Assembly: GCF_029961765.1 (NCBI RefSeq)
Contig: NZ_CP124681.1
Span: 4,774,001-4,838,000 of the forward strand
Origin: Nocardioides sp. QY071
Lineage (GTDB): Bacteria; Actinomycetota; Actinomycetes; Propionibacteriales; Nocardioidaceae
DNA: 64,000 nucleotides
Reading direction: 5' to 3'
Both the position numbers and the translations under genes were made by a program. Under the pieces are notes generated by a model. It worked only from the letters and a program-made list of their open reading frames with translations. It did not search any database and was not told the DNA's origin. Positions 50,132 through 59,368 of the stretch are shown piece after piece (the stretch's first letter is position 1; every line of letters starts with the position of its first letter).

Positions 50132-51485
50132 TGTTGCGGACCTTGGGCACGTCGGTGCCGACCGCGGTGACGTCGTACCGGCGGAACACCTCGCGCAGCA
50201 CCTCGACGCCCTCCATCAGTGAGAAGCCCGCGCCGATGCAGCGACGTACGCCGCCCCCGAACGGGATCCACACGTTCAGAGCGGGCACGTCGTCGCCGAG
50301 GAAGCGCTCGGGCCGGAACACGTCCGGGTCCGCGAAGTTCGACTCCTGCTGGTGGCTCATGATGATCGAGGGGCCCACGGTGGTGCCGGCAGGCAGGTCC
50401 CAGCCGCCGACGGTGGCGGGCGCCATCAGGGTGCGCACGACCATCGGGATGATCGGGTGCAGCCGCATCGACTCCTTGAGGACCGCCTCGAGCCACGCGT
50501 CGTCGCCCTCGTCGACGGCCCGCTGGGTGCGGGCGAGCAGGTCGGGGCTGCGGCCGACCTCGACCAGCGCCCACGACAGTGCGGAGGCGGTGGTCTCGTG
50601 ACCGGCCAGCAGCAGCGTCACCAGCTGGTCGCGCAGCTCGGTGTCGTCCAGCCCGCCCTCTTCGGCGTCCCCCGCCGCCAGCAGCCGGGACAGCACGTCG
50701 GACCGCTCGTCGAGGTCGTGGGCCGCGCGGCGCTCGCGGATCTCGGCGTACATCAGCCGGTCCAGCTCGACCTGGTTGTCGACCGTACGACGCCACGGGC
50801 CGAGCTTCTGCAGCCGCGGGTAGGCCCAGCCGAGCAGGATCGCCGGGTGGATCTCGACGGTGTGGTTGACCGCCGGCCGCAGCTTCGCGAGCCGCGCCTC
50901 GTCGGTGACGCCGAAGACGACGCGGAGGATGACCTCGAGGGTCAGCGAGTTCATCCGCTCCAGGGCCCGGAACGGCTCGTCCTCGCTCCAGGTGTCGACC
51001 TCGGCGGCGGCGACCTCGGCGACCAGGCCGCGGTAGCCGCGCAGCGCGTGGCCGAGGAAGGCCGGCATCAACAGCTTGCGGGCGCGGTGGTGCTCGCCTC
51101 CGTCCTGGAGCAGCAAGGAGTGCTCACCCATGATCGGGCCGAGGATCGCGTTGCCCTTCCCCGCGTGGAAGACCTCAGGGTCGGCGGCGAAGATCTCCTT
51201 GGTGACCTCGGGCCGGGTGAACAGCACGAGCGGTCGGTTCCCGGGGATCAGGTTGACCGTGTACGCGTCGCCGTACTTCCGGTGCAGCCAGGGGTGGAAC
51301 TGGTGGCGGAACCTCATCAGCGCGACGGTCTGCAGGAAGGCCGGCCAGCGCGGCCCGGGCGGGAGCCGGTCCGGCCGCACCGGCGGCAGGTTCCGGCCGC
51401 CCAGCACGGTGCTGTGCCGGAACCGCCGCATGGTGAGCTCGCGGGTGTCTCCATCGAGCGCCGCGCGCTCCGCCTCCATGGTCAT
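50082..51485 (-). CDS. Cytochrome P450
   Basis: 467 aa from ATG 51485. I-helix LLLAGHETTASALSWALVEV, K-helix EAVLKESMRLHP (ExxR) and the heme-binding loop WIPFGGGVRRCIGAGFSLME (Cys ligand). A monooxygenase, probably on a hydrophobic substrate; the family cannot be fixed without a database. The N-terminal LPPGPRWPAFLQTVALMRFR resembles the PPGP entry of fatty-acid or steroid-type CYPs in mycobacteria. No ferredoxin gene is adjacent. The LuxR regulator gene lies just upstream in the same direction. Confidence 0.92.
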   Translation of the reverse strand: MTMEAERAALDGDTRELTMRRFRHSTVLGGRNLPPVRPDRLPPGPRWPAFLQTVALMRFRHQFHPWLHRKYGDAYTVNLIPGNRPLVLFTRPEVTKEIFAADPEVFHAGKGNAILGPIMGEHSLLLQDGGEHHRARKLLMPAFLGHALRGYRGLVAEVAAAEVDTWSEDEPFRALERMNSLTLEVILRVVFGVTDEARLAKLRPAVNHTVEIHPAILLGWAYPRLQKLGPWRRTVDNQVELDRLMYAEIRERRAAHDLDERSDVLSRLLAAGDAEEGGLDDTELRDQLVTLLLAGHETTASALSWALVEVGRSPDLLARTQRAVDEGDDAWLEAVLKESMRLHPIIPMVVRTLMAPATVGGWDLPAGTTVGPSIIMSHQQESNFADPDVFRPERFLGDDVPALNVWIPFGGGVRRCIGAGFSLMEGVEVLREVFRRYDVTAVGTDVPKVRNITSVPRRGARIRVRAR

Positions 51486-51539
51486 GCGAGGGACGCTACG
51501 CCGCGGACCGGCGGCCGGCCTCCGCCCACGGTAGGACTT

Positions 51540-54539
51540 CTACGGCAGGAGACCGTCGCGGCGCGCGATCGCGGCCGCCTCGGTGCGGCCGGCCGCGCCG
51601 AGCTTGCCGAGGATGTTGGAGACGTGGACGCTGACCGTCTTGGTGCTGATGAACAGCTGCTTGCCGATCTCGCCGTTGGACCGACCCTCGGCGACGAGCG
51701 CCAGGATCTCCAGCTCCCGCGCGGTCAGCGCGGCCCCGCCGGAGTGGCTGGTCGCGGCGGTGCTCCGCGCGGTGCCCGCCTCGGCGGCGAGGTCGGCGAC
51801 CAGGAGGGGCGCGCGTAGCCGGTCGGCGAGAGCGCGCGCCTGGTCGGCCTCGTCGCGAGCGCGGGCGGTGTCGCCGGCGAGCCGCAGGATCTGGGCGTAC
51901 GCCGCCCGCACCCGGAGCAGCTCGGGCACGTTCCCGACCTTCAGGGTCGAGTCGAGCGCGGCCTCCCACGCGGCGAGGAGCTCGTCGCGGCGGGCACCCT
52001 CGGCACCCTCGCCGCCGCTCAGCCACTGCACGCGGCGGTGCTCGGCGATCAGCCGGTCGGTCCACATCCGGCCCTCGGGTCCCCAGGGGCCGCTGCGCTC
52101 GCGGATCGCAGCGAGGACCGCCTCGCCGTCGGCGAGCAGCGTGTCGGCCCGGGCCGCCAGCACCCGCCGCTCGGCGGCACTGGCCCGCGGCATGGCGCGG
52201 GCGATGCCGGCCAGGACGCCGGCGGCGAGCCGGATCCGGCCGCCGAAGTACTCGCCCCAGATCCGCCCGAGCACCTCGACCACGTGGTCGTAGACCGCGA
52301 TCGCCGCCGCCGCGTCGCCACGATCGCCGTGGAGCTCGATCTCGGCGCCGGAGCTGTAGACGGCGACGCCGCCCTCGTCCTCCCAGAGCGGGCGCAGGGC
52401 GAGGAGCCGGTCGAGGACGTCCTCGCCGCGGGCGGCCAGGACCGAGAGCCGGGCCGGCTCGATGATGCCGCGCGGGATCGGCGGACCGCTGAGCCCGTCG
52501 ACGCCCTCGACCAGCGCGAGCACGTCGTCCCAGTCGCCGAGGAGGTAGCTGATCCGGGTGAGCTGCCAGCGCGACTCGATGCTGAACGGCGCCCAGACCA
52601 GGCCGGCCTGCTCGCCGAGCGCCATGGCGGAGCGGAACCAGCGCGCGGACTGCTCCCAGTCGCCGGAGTCCTGGTAGGAGCGGCCGAGCAGCCAGCGGCC
52701 GCGGATCTCGGCCTGGAAGGCGCCGGCCCGGACCGCGCTGTCGACGGCGGACTCGAGCGCCCCGCGCAGGGCGTCCTGCTCCGACCCGGCGGCAGCCTTG
52801 ACCCGCAGCCCGCTGAGCGTGGTGACGATGTCGGAGGCGAGCTCGGGCAGAGCCAGCCGCTCGGCGAGCGCGAGCGCCTCGGTCGCGAACGCCTCGGCCG
52901 CCTCCTGCTCCTCGGGCCGGTAGGCACCGAGGATCCGGGCGTGGTTGGCGAGCACCTTGGCCCGCAACGGGCTCTCGCCCTCGGGGGCCAGGGCCAGCGC
53001 GTGCGCCGAGACCTCGACCGGGTCGAGCTCGGTCTCGGTCATCGCCAGCACCTCGGCCTGGGCGTTGAGCAGCCGGGAGCGGTCGACATCGGGCGCGTCG
53101 GCCGGCAGCTGCGCCAGGCGGGCGGTGACCAGCTGCCCGGCCCGGACCGCGTTGCCGCCGGTGATCAGCGCGGTGGCGGCGCGGACGACCAGCTTGGCGT
53201 GGTCGACCTCGAGCCGGGCCACCCGCTCGGGATCCTCGAGCAGCTCCAGCGCCTGCTGGTAGTGGTCGGCCGCCTCGTCGGGGCCACCGACCGCCATCGC
53301 CTCGTCGCCGGCCTCGATGCTGGCGGTGACCGCCCGGTCGAGGTCGTTGGCCCGGCGGGCGTGGCGGGCCAGCTCGGCCGACGTACCGCCGGCGGCACCG
53401 CTGGAGAGTGCGGACACGTAGCGGGCGTGCAGCCGGACCCGCTCCCCGGGCAGCAGGTCGTCGTAGATCGCCTCGCCGAGCAGTGCGTGGCGGAAGGAGT
53501 AGAGATGTCCGCCCACCTCGAGGACGTTCATCTCGACCGCCTGGCGGATGCCGGAGTCGAGCCGGTCGACCGGTACGTCGGCGGTCGCGGCGAGCAGGTC
53601 GTGGGTGACCCGGCGCCCGGCGACGCTGGCGACGCGGACGACGTGGCGGGCCTCCTCTGAGAGGCGGTCTAGCCGGACCAGCAGCAGGTCGGCCAGGTCG
53701 CCGGGAACGTCGCCGTCGGCGCACGAACCCGACGCGACGAGCTCCTCGACGAAGAAGGCGTTGCCCTCGGCCCGCTCGACGATCCGGGCCACCGAGCGCT
53801 CGTCGAGGCCGGCCGGCGCGAGCTCGCCGACCAGCGCCCGCACCGCCTCTGCCGGCAGCGGGCCCAGGCCGAGCCGCCCGACCTGCGGCAGCCGGGTCCA
53901 CTCCGCGACCTGGCGGCGCAGCGGGTGGCGGCGGTGCAGGTCGTCGGAGCGGTACGACGCCACGATGGCCACCGGCCGCGCGAAGGCCCGGGTGAACAGG
54001 AACCCGAGCATGTCGCGCGTCGACTGGTCGGCCCAATGGAGGTCCTCGACCACCAGCAGCACCGGCGCCTCGGTGGCCGCCGCCTCGAGCAGCGCGTGCA
54101 CGGCCACGAGGGTGTCGCCACGGTCTGCGCCGCGGCTGCGCTCGTCGGTGGACTCGTCGCCGACCACGCGCGTGCGCCGCCCCGGCTGGAGCCGGGTCAG
54201 CGCCGGGTGGACGGCGGCGACCGCCTCGACCAGCTCGGGGTGGCTGGCGTCGAGCCGGCCGAGCACCTCGCTGAAGGGCAGGTAGGGCAGCGCACTGTCG
54301 CCGAAGTCGAGACAGTGACCGGCCAGCACCTGCCAACCGGTGTCGAGTGCGTGGTCGCGCAGCGAGCGCAGCAGCCGGGTCTTGCCGACGCCGGCGTCGC
54401 CGGACAGCAGCACCGCACGCCGCGACGTCCCGGCCTCGGCGGCGCTGACGGCGTCGTCGAGGACCGCGATCGCCTCGGCGAGCTCGGTGTCACGCCCGAC
54501 CATGGTCAGGCTGCTGTGTGCGGCCACGGGCACCATCAT
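51540..54539 (-). CDS. LAL/MalT-type LuxR-family transcriptional regulator
   Basis: 999 aa from ATG 54539. Near the N-terminus is a P-loop ATPase domain with Walker A VLLSGDAGVGKTRLLRSLRD and LLVVEDLHWADQ as the Walker B region. The middle is a long helical TPR-like region, and the C-terminus is the LuxR HTH: LTARELEILALVAEGRSNGE and IGKQLFISTKTVSVHVSNIL. Such large ATP-binding regulators activate catabolic or secondary-metabolite genes. It precedes the P450 gene by 54 nt and may control it. Confidence 0.93.
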   Translation of the reverse strand: MMVPVAAHSSLTMVGRDTELAEAIAVLDDAVSAAEAGTSRRAVLLSGDAGVGKTRLLRSLRDHALDTGWQVLAGHCLDFGDSALPYLPFSEVLGRLDASHPELVEAVAAVHPALTRLQPGRRTRVVGDESTDERSRGADRGDTLVAVHALLEAAATEAPVLLVVEDLHWADQSTRDMLGFLFTRAFARPVAIVASYRSDDLHRRHPLRRQVAEWTRLPQVGRLGLGPLPAEAVRALVGELAPAGLDERSVARIVERAEGNAFFVEELVASGSCADGDVPGDLADLLLVRLDRLSEEARHVVRVASVAGRRVTHDLLAATADVPVDRLDSGIRQAVEMNVLEVGGHLYSFRHALLGEAIYDDLLPGERVRLHARYVSALSSGAAGGTSAELARHARRANDLDRAVTASIEAGDEAMAVGGPDEAADHYQQALELLEDPERVARLEVDHAKLVVRAATALITGGNAVRAGQLVTARLAQLPADAPDVDRSRLLNAQAEVLAMTETELDPVEVSAHALALAPEGESPLRAKVLANHARILGAYRPEEQEAAEAFATEALALAERLALPELASDIVTTLSGLRVKAAAGSEQDALRGALESAVDSAVRAGAFQAEIRGRWLLGRSYQDSGDWEQSARWFRSAMALGEQAGLVWAPFSIESRWQLTRISYLLGDWDDVLALVEGVDGLSGPPIPRGIIEPARLSVLAARGEDVLDRLLALRPLWEDEGGVAVYSSGAEIELHGDRGDAAAAIAVYDHVVEVLGRIWGEYFGGRIRLAAGVLAGIARAMPRASAAERRVLAARADTLLADGEAVLAAIRERSGPWGPEGRMWTDRLIAEHRRVQWLSGGEGAEGARRDELLAAWEAALDSTLKVGNVPELLRVRAAYAQILRLAGDTARARDEADQARALADRLRAPLLVADLAAEAGTARSTAATSHSGGAALTARELEILALVAEGRSNGEIGKQLFISTKTVSVHVSNILGKLGAAGRTEAAAIARRDGLLP

Positions 54540-54580
54540 GGCGTCCGCCACCGACAAGGTGGACAACTGCTGTCGACCTG

Positions 54581-54733
54581 TCAGCGCGTGTGGCGCTCCA
54601 CGCTGGGGTCGGTGGCGGCGAGGCGCCGCAGCCAGGAGGTGCGGCTGCGCCCCGCCCGGCTGGCGGCCATCCCGCGGGCCGCCTGCTGGCGGCGGTACTC
54701 GTTCTCTGCGTTGAGGTAGTAGTTGCTGCTCAT
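54581..54733 (-). CDS. Small basic protein, 50 aa
   Basis: ATG 54733 to TGA 54581. The product starts MSSNYYLNAENEYRRQQAAR and continues GMAASRAGRSRTSWLRRLAA; it is basic and soluble. The start context has no strong Shine-Dalgarno. Codon use is GC-rich in third positions, in keeping with neighbours, and the gap would otherwise be 400 nt. It reads toward the LuxR-type gene 41 nt away and could be co-transcribed. No family recognised. Confidence 0.5.
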   Translation of the reverse strand: MSSNYYLNAENEYRRQQAARGMAASRAGRSRTSWLRRLAATDPSVERHTR

Positions 54734-54835
54734 GACGTAGAGACTCGTCGTCTGAGGTAGTCCCCCACATCGGACACGTTCCCTATGTTCGGGTCCTGCC
54801 CTACCTCAGGTACGGGGCCGGGCACCTCAGCGCCC

Positions 54836-54922
54836 ACTCCCCCGAACCGTTCGATCGAACGGTTCGGGGGAGTTCTGCGGCGTGAAGTCCCTCGAACCGT
54901 TCGATCGAACGATCCGAGGGAC
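54836..54922. repeat. Two tandem palindromes built on CGAACCGTTCGATCGAACG
   Basis: A perfect 38-bp palindrome (54836-54873) centred on TCGATCGA is followed 13 nt later by a 36-bp palindrome (54887-54922) with the same centre and two mismatched pairs. Both are in the divergent gap between the 50-aa gene and the nitroreductase. An additional inverted pair CTGAGGTAG (54752-54760) and CTACCTCAG (54801-54809) lies just upstream. They could be operators, a recombination target or a repeat family. Confidence 0.7.
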
Positions 54923-54950
54923 CCACCACGCCCACCCCTAGGCTGGCCCC

Positions 54951-55604
54951 GTGGAGTTCGCCGAGGTGGTACGACGACGCCGGATGACGCGCGCCTACAC
55001 CTCCGCCCCGGTCGAGGCGGCCGTGCTCGAACGGGCGCTCGACCACGCCACCCGCGCGCCGAGCGCCGGCTTCTCACAGGGGTGGGCGTTCGTCGTACTG
55101 GACACCCCGGAGACGGTCCGCGGGTTCTGGGAGGCGCAGGCCGACACCTCGGCACCGGACCGCTGGCTGGCCGGGATGATGAGCGCGCCGGTGGTCGTCG
55201 TGCCGTGCAGCCGCCGAGATGCCTACCTCGACCGCTACGCAGAGCCCGACAAGCACCGCGCCGGCCTGGGCGAGCACGACGCGGGTCGCTGGGCGATGCC
55301 CTACTGGCACCTCGACACCGCGATGGCCGCCCTGCTGCTGCTCCAGTCGGTGACCGACGCCGGCCTCGGCGCCTGCTTCTTCGGGCTGGTGCCCGGCCGG
55401 GTCGACGCCGTCAAGGACGCACTCGGCCTGGTCGACACCGACGACGCGGAGGCGCCACACCCGATCGGCGCTATCACGATCGGCCACCCGGCCCCCCGCA
55501 GCACGGGCGCGCAGGGCTCGGCGAGCCGGCGCCGTCGTACGCCGTGGCGCGAGGTCGCCCATCGTGGCCGCTGGGGTGCGGGCTGGCTGGGGCAGGACGC
55601 CTGA
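54951..55604 (+). CDS. Nitroreductase-family FMN protein
   Basis: 217 aa from GTG 54951. The opening MEFAEVVRRRRMTRAYTSAP with DHATRAPSAGFSQGWAFVVL is the typical FMN-phosphate binding start, and LDTAMAALLLLQSVTDAGLG, then ACFFGLVPG, is the second motif. Probably reduces nitro or enone groups with NAD(P)H. The C-terminus is basic and long (RSTGAQGSASRRRRTPWREV). It is coupled to the ABC exporter by a one-base overlap (TGATG). Confidence 0.85.
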   Translation: MEFAEVVRRRRMTRAYTSAPVEAAVLERALDHATRAPSAGFSQGWAFVVLDTPETVRGFWEAQADTSAPDRWLAGMMSAPVVVVPCSRRDAYLDRYAEPDKHRAGLGEHDAGRWAMPYWHLDTAMAALLLLQSVTDAGLGACFFGLVPGRVDAVKDALGLVDTDDAEAPHPIGAITIGHPAPRSTGAQGSASRRRRTPWREVAHRGRWGAGWLGQDA

Positions 55605-57562
55605 TGCGGCCGAGCCCGGTGGTGACCCACCTGACGACCGCCGACCTGCGCCAGCGCGAGCCGGTGCTGCCGCGGATCGCCCACCTGCTTCGGCCCTATC
55701 GGGGCAAGATCATGCTCGTCCTGGTCGCGGTCCTGGCCGCCGCGGCGCTGCAGGCGATGGTGCCGTTCCTGACCCGTGCGGTCTTCGACGACGCCCTGTT
55801 CCCGCTCGACGGCGGCGGCCCCCGCCTGCACCTGCTGGCCTGGCTGATCGCGGGCATGTGCGCGATCCCGATCGTGGCGGCGCTGATCGGGATCGTGCAG
55901 ATGTGGCTGACCTCGACCGTCGGGAACTCCGCGATGGCCGACCTGCGTGGCGACCTCTTCGAGCACCTGCAGAAGATGGAGCTGGCGTTCTTCACCGCCA
56001 CCAAGACCGGCGCGATCCAGTCCCGGCTGGCCAACGACGTCGCCGGGGTGCGGACGGTGCTCACCGACACCGCGACCACGATCGTGCAGAACTCGGTCAC
56101 CGTGACGGCGGCGTTCGTGTCGATGATCGTGCTGTCGTGGCAGCTGACCCTGCTCACGCTGTTCCTGATGCCGCTGTTCGTGGGCCTGCAGTTCCGGGTC
56201 GGCCGCGCGCGGCAGCGGCTGGCTCGGCGCACCCAGGAGTCGCTCTCCGAGATGACCGCCATCACCGAGGAGGCCCTGTCGGTGAGCGGGATCCTGCTCG
56301 CCAAGGTGTTCAACCGGGCCGAGTCGGAGGTGGAGCGCTACCGCGAGGCGAACCGCAGGCAGACCCGGCTGCAGGTCGAGCAGGCGATGACCGGGCGCAC
56401 CTTCTTCGCGATGGTGCAGACCTTCTTCGCGATCACGCCCGCACTGATCTACCTGGTCGCCGGCTGGATCATCACCGGCAACGTCCCCGTCGGTGCCGAC
56501 ACGATCACCGCCGGCACCCTGGTCGCGTTCACGACGCTGCAGAGCCGGCTGCAGATGCCGTTGCTGCAGCTGATGCGGGTCACGCTCGACGTACAGACCT
56601 CGATGGCGCTGTTCCGCCGGATCTTCGAGTACCTCGACCTCGAGCCCGCGATCACCGAGCGGCCCGGCGCGACCGTGCTCGACCCCGACAGGCTGCAGGG
56701 CCGGGTCGAGCTGCGCGGCGTCCGGTTCCGCTACCCCGAGCCGCGCTCGCTGTCGGGCGCCGTCGACCGCGACCGGTTCGGCGAGACGGGCGTGCGGATC
56801 GAGGACGACGAGGAGCGGCCCGTCGGCTCGGCGTGGGCGCTCGACGACGTCTCCCTGGTGGTCGAGCCCGGTCAGCTCGCCGCGATCGTCGGCCCCTCCG
56901 GCAGCGGCAAGACGACGGCGACGTACCTGGTCCCCCGCTTCTACGACGTCACCGAGGGTGCCGTCCTCATCGACGGGTACGACGTCCGCGACCTCACCCT
57001 CTCCTCGCTCGCCGACGCGGTGGGGATGGTCACCCAGGAGCCGTATCTCTTCCACGGCACGATCCGCGACAACATCGCCTACGCCCGCCCCGGCGCGAGC
57101 TCGGAGGAGATCGTGCGGGCGGCGCGCGACGCCAACATCCACGACCGGATCATGAGCTTCCCCGAGGGCTACGAGACGATCACCGGCGAGCGCGGCTACC
57201 GACTCTCCGGCGGCGAGAAGCAGCGCCTCGCGATCGCCCGGGTGCTGCTCAAGGACCCGCGGATCCTGATCCTCGACGAGGCCACCTCCGCCCTCGACAA
57301 CGAGACCGAGCGGCTGGTCCAGGAGGCGCTCGAACGGGCCACCCGCTCCCGCACCACCATCGCGATCGCCCACCGGCTCTCCACGATCCGATCCGCCGAC
57401 GTCATCTTCGGGCTCGAGGACGGGCACCTGGTCGAGCAGGGCTCCCACGACGACCTGCTGCTGGCCGGTGGCCTCTACAAGCGGCTGTACGACGAGCAGT
57501 TCTCCCGCGTCCCCGCCGGCACGCCCTGGTGCGACCCGCGCCGCGCCGACGTCCCGTTGTGA
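55604..57562 (+). CDS. ABC exporter, fused membrane and ATPase domains
   Basis: 652 aa from ATG 55604. Six-helix transmembrane domain (about residues 35-330), then ATPase: Walker A GPSGSGKTTATYL, Q-loop VTQEPYLFHGTIRDNIAYA, signature LSGGEKQRLAIARVLL, Walker B ILILDEATSALD and H-loop IAHRLSTIRSAD. A 30-residue insert (SLSGAVDRDRFGETGVRIED) interrupts the start of the ATPase domain. Acts as a homodimer or with a partner; no second half-transporter is adjacent. Substrate unknown. A long hairpin follows. Confidence 0.95.
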   Translation: MRPSPVVTHLTTADLRQREPVLPRIAHLLRPYRGKIMLVLVAVLAAAALQAMVPFLTRAVFDDALFPLDGGGPRLHLLAWLIAGMCAIPIVAALIGIVQMWLTSTVGNSAMADLRGDLFEHLQKMELAFFTATKTGAIQSRLANDVAGVRTVLTDTATTIVQNSVTVTAAFVSMIVLSWQLTLLTLFLMPLFVGLQFRVGRARQRLARRTQESLSEMTAITEEALSVSGILLAKVFNRAESEVERYREANRRQTRLQVEQAMTGRTFFAMVQTFFAITPALIYLVAGWIITGNVPVGADTITAGTLVAFTTLQSRLQMPLLQLMRVTLDVQTSMALFRRIFEYLDLEPAITERPGATVLDPDRLQGRVELRGVRFRYPEPRSLSGAVDRDRFGETGVRIEDDEERPVGSAWALDDVSLVVEPGQLAAIVGPSGSGKTTATYLVPRFYDVTEGAVLIDGYDVRDLTLSSLADAVGMVTQEPYLFHGTIRDNIAYARPGASSEEIVRAARDANIHDRIMSFPEGYETITGERGYRLSGGEKQRLAIARVLLKDPRILILDEATSALDNETERLVQEALERATRSRTTIAIAHRLSTIRSADVIFGLEDGHLVEQGSHDDLLLAGGLYKRLYDEQFSRVPAGTPWCDPRRADVPL

Positions 57563-57592
57563 CGTTGTGACGCTGTGACGCTGCGGTGTGTC

Positions 57593-57659
57593 TGCGGTTC
57601 AACTACCGAATTCGTCATGCCTCCGCCCGATCGGCGACGAATTCGGTAGTTGAACCGCA
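57593..57659. terminator. 24-bp-stem perfect hairpin between ABC exporter and response regulator
   Basis: TGCGGTTCAACTACCGAATT (start of the arm 57593-57616) pairs perfectly over 24 bp with 57636-57659 around a 19-nt loop that contains ATGCCTCCG. It is preceded by four tandem copies of a 9-bp-like unit GTTGTGAC/GCTGTGAC (57556-57583). The hairpin ends 4 nt before the stop of the convergent response regulator. No T-run. Confidence 0.65.
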
Positions 57660-57663
57660 ACCA

Positions 57664-58308
57664 TCACGGCTCGACCAGCCCCGCCCGGATCGCATACCGC
57701 GTCAGCTGGGTCCGGTCGGTCATGCCGAGCCGGGCCAGGATGTGCGAGCGGTGCTTCTCTACGGTCTTGACGCTGATCGACAGGATCGCCGCGATCTCCC
57801 GCGACGAGCGCCCCTCGGCGATCAGCTTGAGCACCTCGTCCTCGCGCGGGGTCAGCACGGTCGCGGGCACCCGCTCTCCACGCGCCAGCCGATCGAGGTA
57901 GTCGCGCACCAGCGCCCCCATCGCGCCGGGATAGACGAACGCCTCGCCCCGGACGGCGGCCCGGCACGCGGAGACCAGGTCCTCGTCGACGACCGACTTC
58001 AGCACGTACCCCGAGGCGCCGAGCTTGAGTGCGGAGAAGAAGTACTGCTCGTTGTCGTGCATCGACAGCATCAGGACCCGCGGTGGCGTACGACGCCGCG
58101 CGATCTCGCGCGCCGCCTGCAGCCCGGTCATCGTGGGCATCGCGATGTCCAGCACCACGAGGTCGACCTCGACCTCCCGCAGCAGCGCGATCACCTCCGC
58201 GCCGTCCGAGGCCTCGGCGACCACCTCGATGTCGGGCTGCTGCTCGAGGATCAGCCGCACGCCGTGCCGGACGAGGGCGTGGTCGTCGGCGAGCAGGACC
58301 CGGATCAT
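57664..58308 (-). CDS. NarL/FixJ-type response regulator
   Basis: 214 aa from ATG 58308. Receiver domain with phosphoacceptor Asp54 (VVLDIAMPTM), acidic pocket ADDH (7-10), and Lys in GYVLKSV. A LuxR-type HTH follows (LTPREDEVLKLIAEGRSSRE and IAAILSISVKTVEKHRSHIL). It overlaps the histidine-kinase gene by 4 nt. Target genes are unknown; the divergent transporter operon at 59369 is a candidate. Confidence 0.93.
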   Translation of the reverse strand: MIRVLLADDHALVRHGVRLILEQQPDIEVVAEASDGAEVIALLREVEVDLVVLDIAMPTMTGLQAAREIARRRTPPRVLMLSMHDNEQYFFSALKLGASGYVLKSVVDEDLVSACRAAVRGEAFVYPGAMGALVRDYLDRLARGERVPATVLTPREDEVLKLIAEGRSSREIAAILSISVKTVEKHRSHILARLGMTDRTQLTRYAIRAGLVEP

Positions 58309-59282
58309 CCGGCACCCACCCGGTCCACCACCGGGACCCGCAGCCGCACCGTCGTCCCCCGGGTCGAGGAGTCGACCGACAGCGTGCCGCCGACCAGCGC
58401 GGAGCGGTCGCGCATGCCCTGGATGCCCGTCCCCCACACCGCGCCGTCGAGCCCGGAGCCGTCGTCGGCCACCTCCAGCACGAGGTGGGGACCGACCCGC
58501 AGCAGCGACAGGTCGACCCGGGTGGCGCCGGCGTGCCGGACGACATTGGTCAGCGCCTCCTGCGCGACCCGGTAGACGACGACCTCGGTGTCGCGGCCGA
58601 GGGTGGGCATCCCCGGCGCGAAGGTACGGCGAACGACCGGCCCGCCGAGCGCTGCGACGTCGGTCGCCAGCGCGGCCAGCGCGGGCTGCAGGCCGAGGTC
58701 CTCGAGGACTCCGGGGCGCAGCTCGCGCGCCACCCGGCGTACGTCGTCGAGGCCGGTGCGCGCACTCTCCCGCAGCAGCGCGAGCTCGGAGCGCAGCTCG
58801 GGCGGCACCCGGTCCTCGAGCTGCTTGAGCCCGAGCAGCACCACGGTGAGGTCCTGGCCGACCTGGTCGTGGAGCTCGCGCGCGATCCGGTGCCGCTCGG
58901 CCTCCTGGGCGGCGATCGCCTGCGCGTCGCTGGCGCGGCGCTCGCCCTCCAGCCGGTCGAGCATCGCGTGGTAGCTGCGCACCAGCTGGGCGCCCGGCCC
59001 GTCGCCCGACGTACGGACCTCGAGCCGGCGGCCCTCCCCTCCCAGCCGGACGGTCGCCATCTCGCGGATCACCCGGTCCACCGGTGCGAGCGCGGCCCGC
59101 AACAGCACGCCGGTCAGCACGAGCACCAGGCCGGTCCCGACGACGAGCACGACCGCCTCCGAGACCAGCACCCGCCGCGAGACGCTCGCCGGGGACAGCA
59201 TCAGCACCACCGCGCCCGCGCACAGCACGGCTGCGTTGATCAGGCACACCTTCCAGTACAGGGACGAGTTCGCGAGCCGCAC
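58305..59282 (-). CDS. Sensor histidine kinase, HisKA_3/NarX type
   Basis: 325 aa from GTG 59282, preferred over GTG 59300 because GAGGG lies 7 nt upstream. Two TM segments (about residues 12-30 and 37-61) with a very short loop, a HAMP-like linker, the HisKA_3 phosphoacceptor in ERHRIARELHDQVGQDLTVV, and a HATPase_c domain (VYRVAQEALTNVVRHAGATR; ADDGSGLDG). The short extracellular loop suggests it senses within the membrane or from the cytoplasm. Partner of the overlapping response regulator. Confidence 0.92.
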   Translation of the reverse strand: MRLANSSLYWKVCLINAAVLCAGAVVLMLSPASVSRRVLVSEAVVLVVGTGLVLVLTGVLLRAALAPVDRVIREMATVRLGGEGRRLEVRTSGDGPGAQLVRSYHAMLDRLEGERRASDAQAIAAQEAERHRIARELHDQVGQDLTVVLLGLKQLEDRVPPELRSELALLRESARTGLDDVRRVARELRPGVLEDLGLQPALAALATDVAALGGPVVRRTFAPGMPTLGRDTEVVVYRVAQEALTNVVRHAGATRVDLSLLRVGPHLVLEVADDGSGLDGAVWGTGIQGMRDRSALVGGTLSVDSSTRGTTVRLRVPVVDRVGAG

Positions 59283-59368
59283 TCCCCCACCCTCGCCCAC
59301 GCGGCCGCATCAGGAAATGGGGGCTGGCCCCCATACCGCGGCCGGCACCAGGCGACTTGGCTGGAGAC

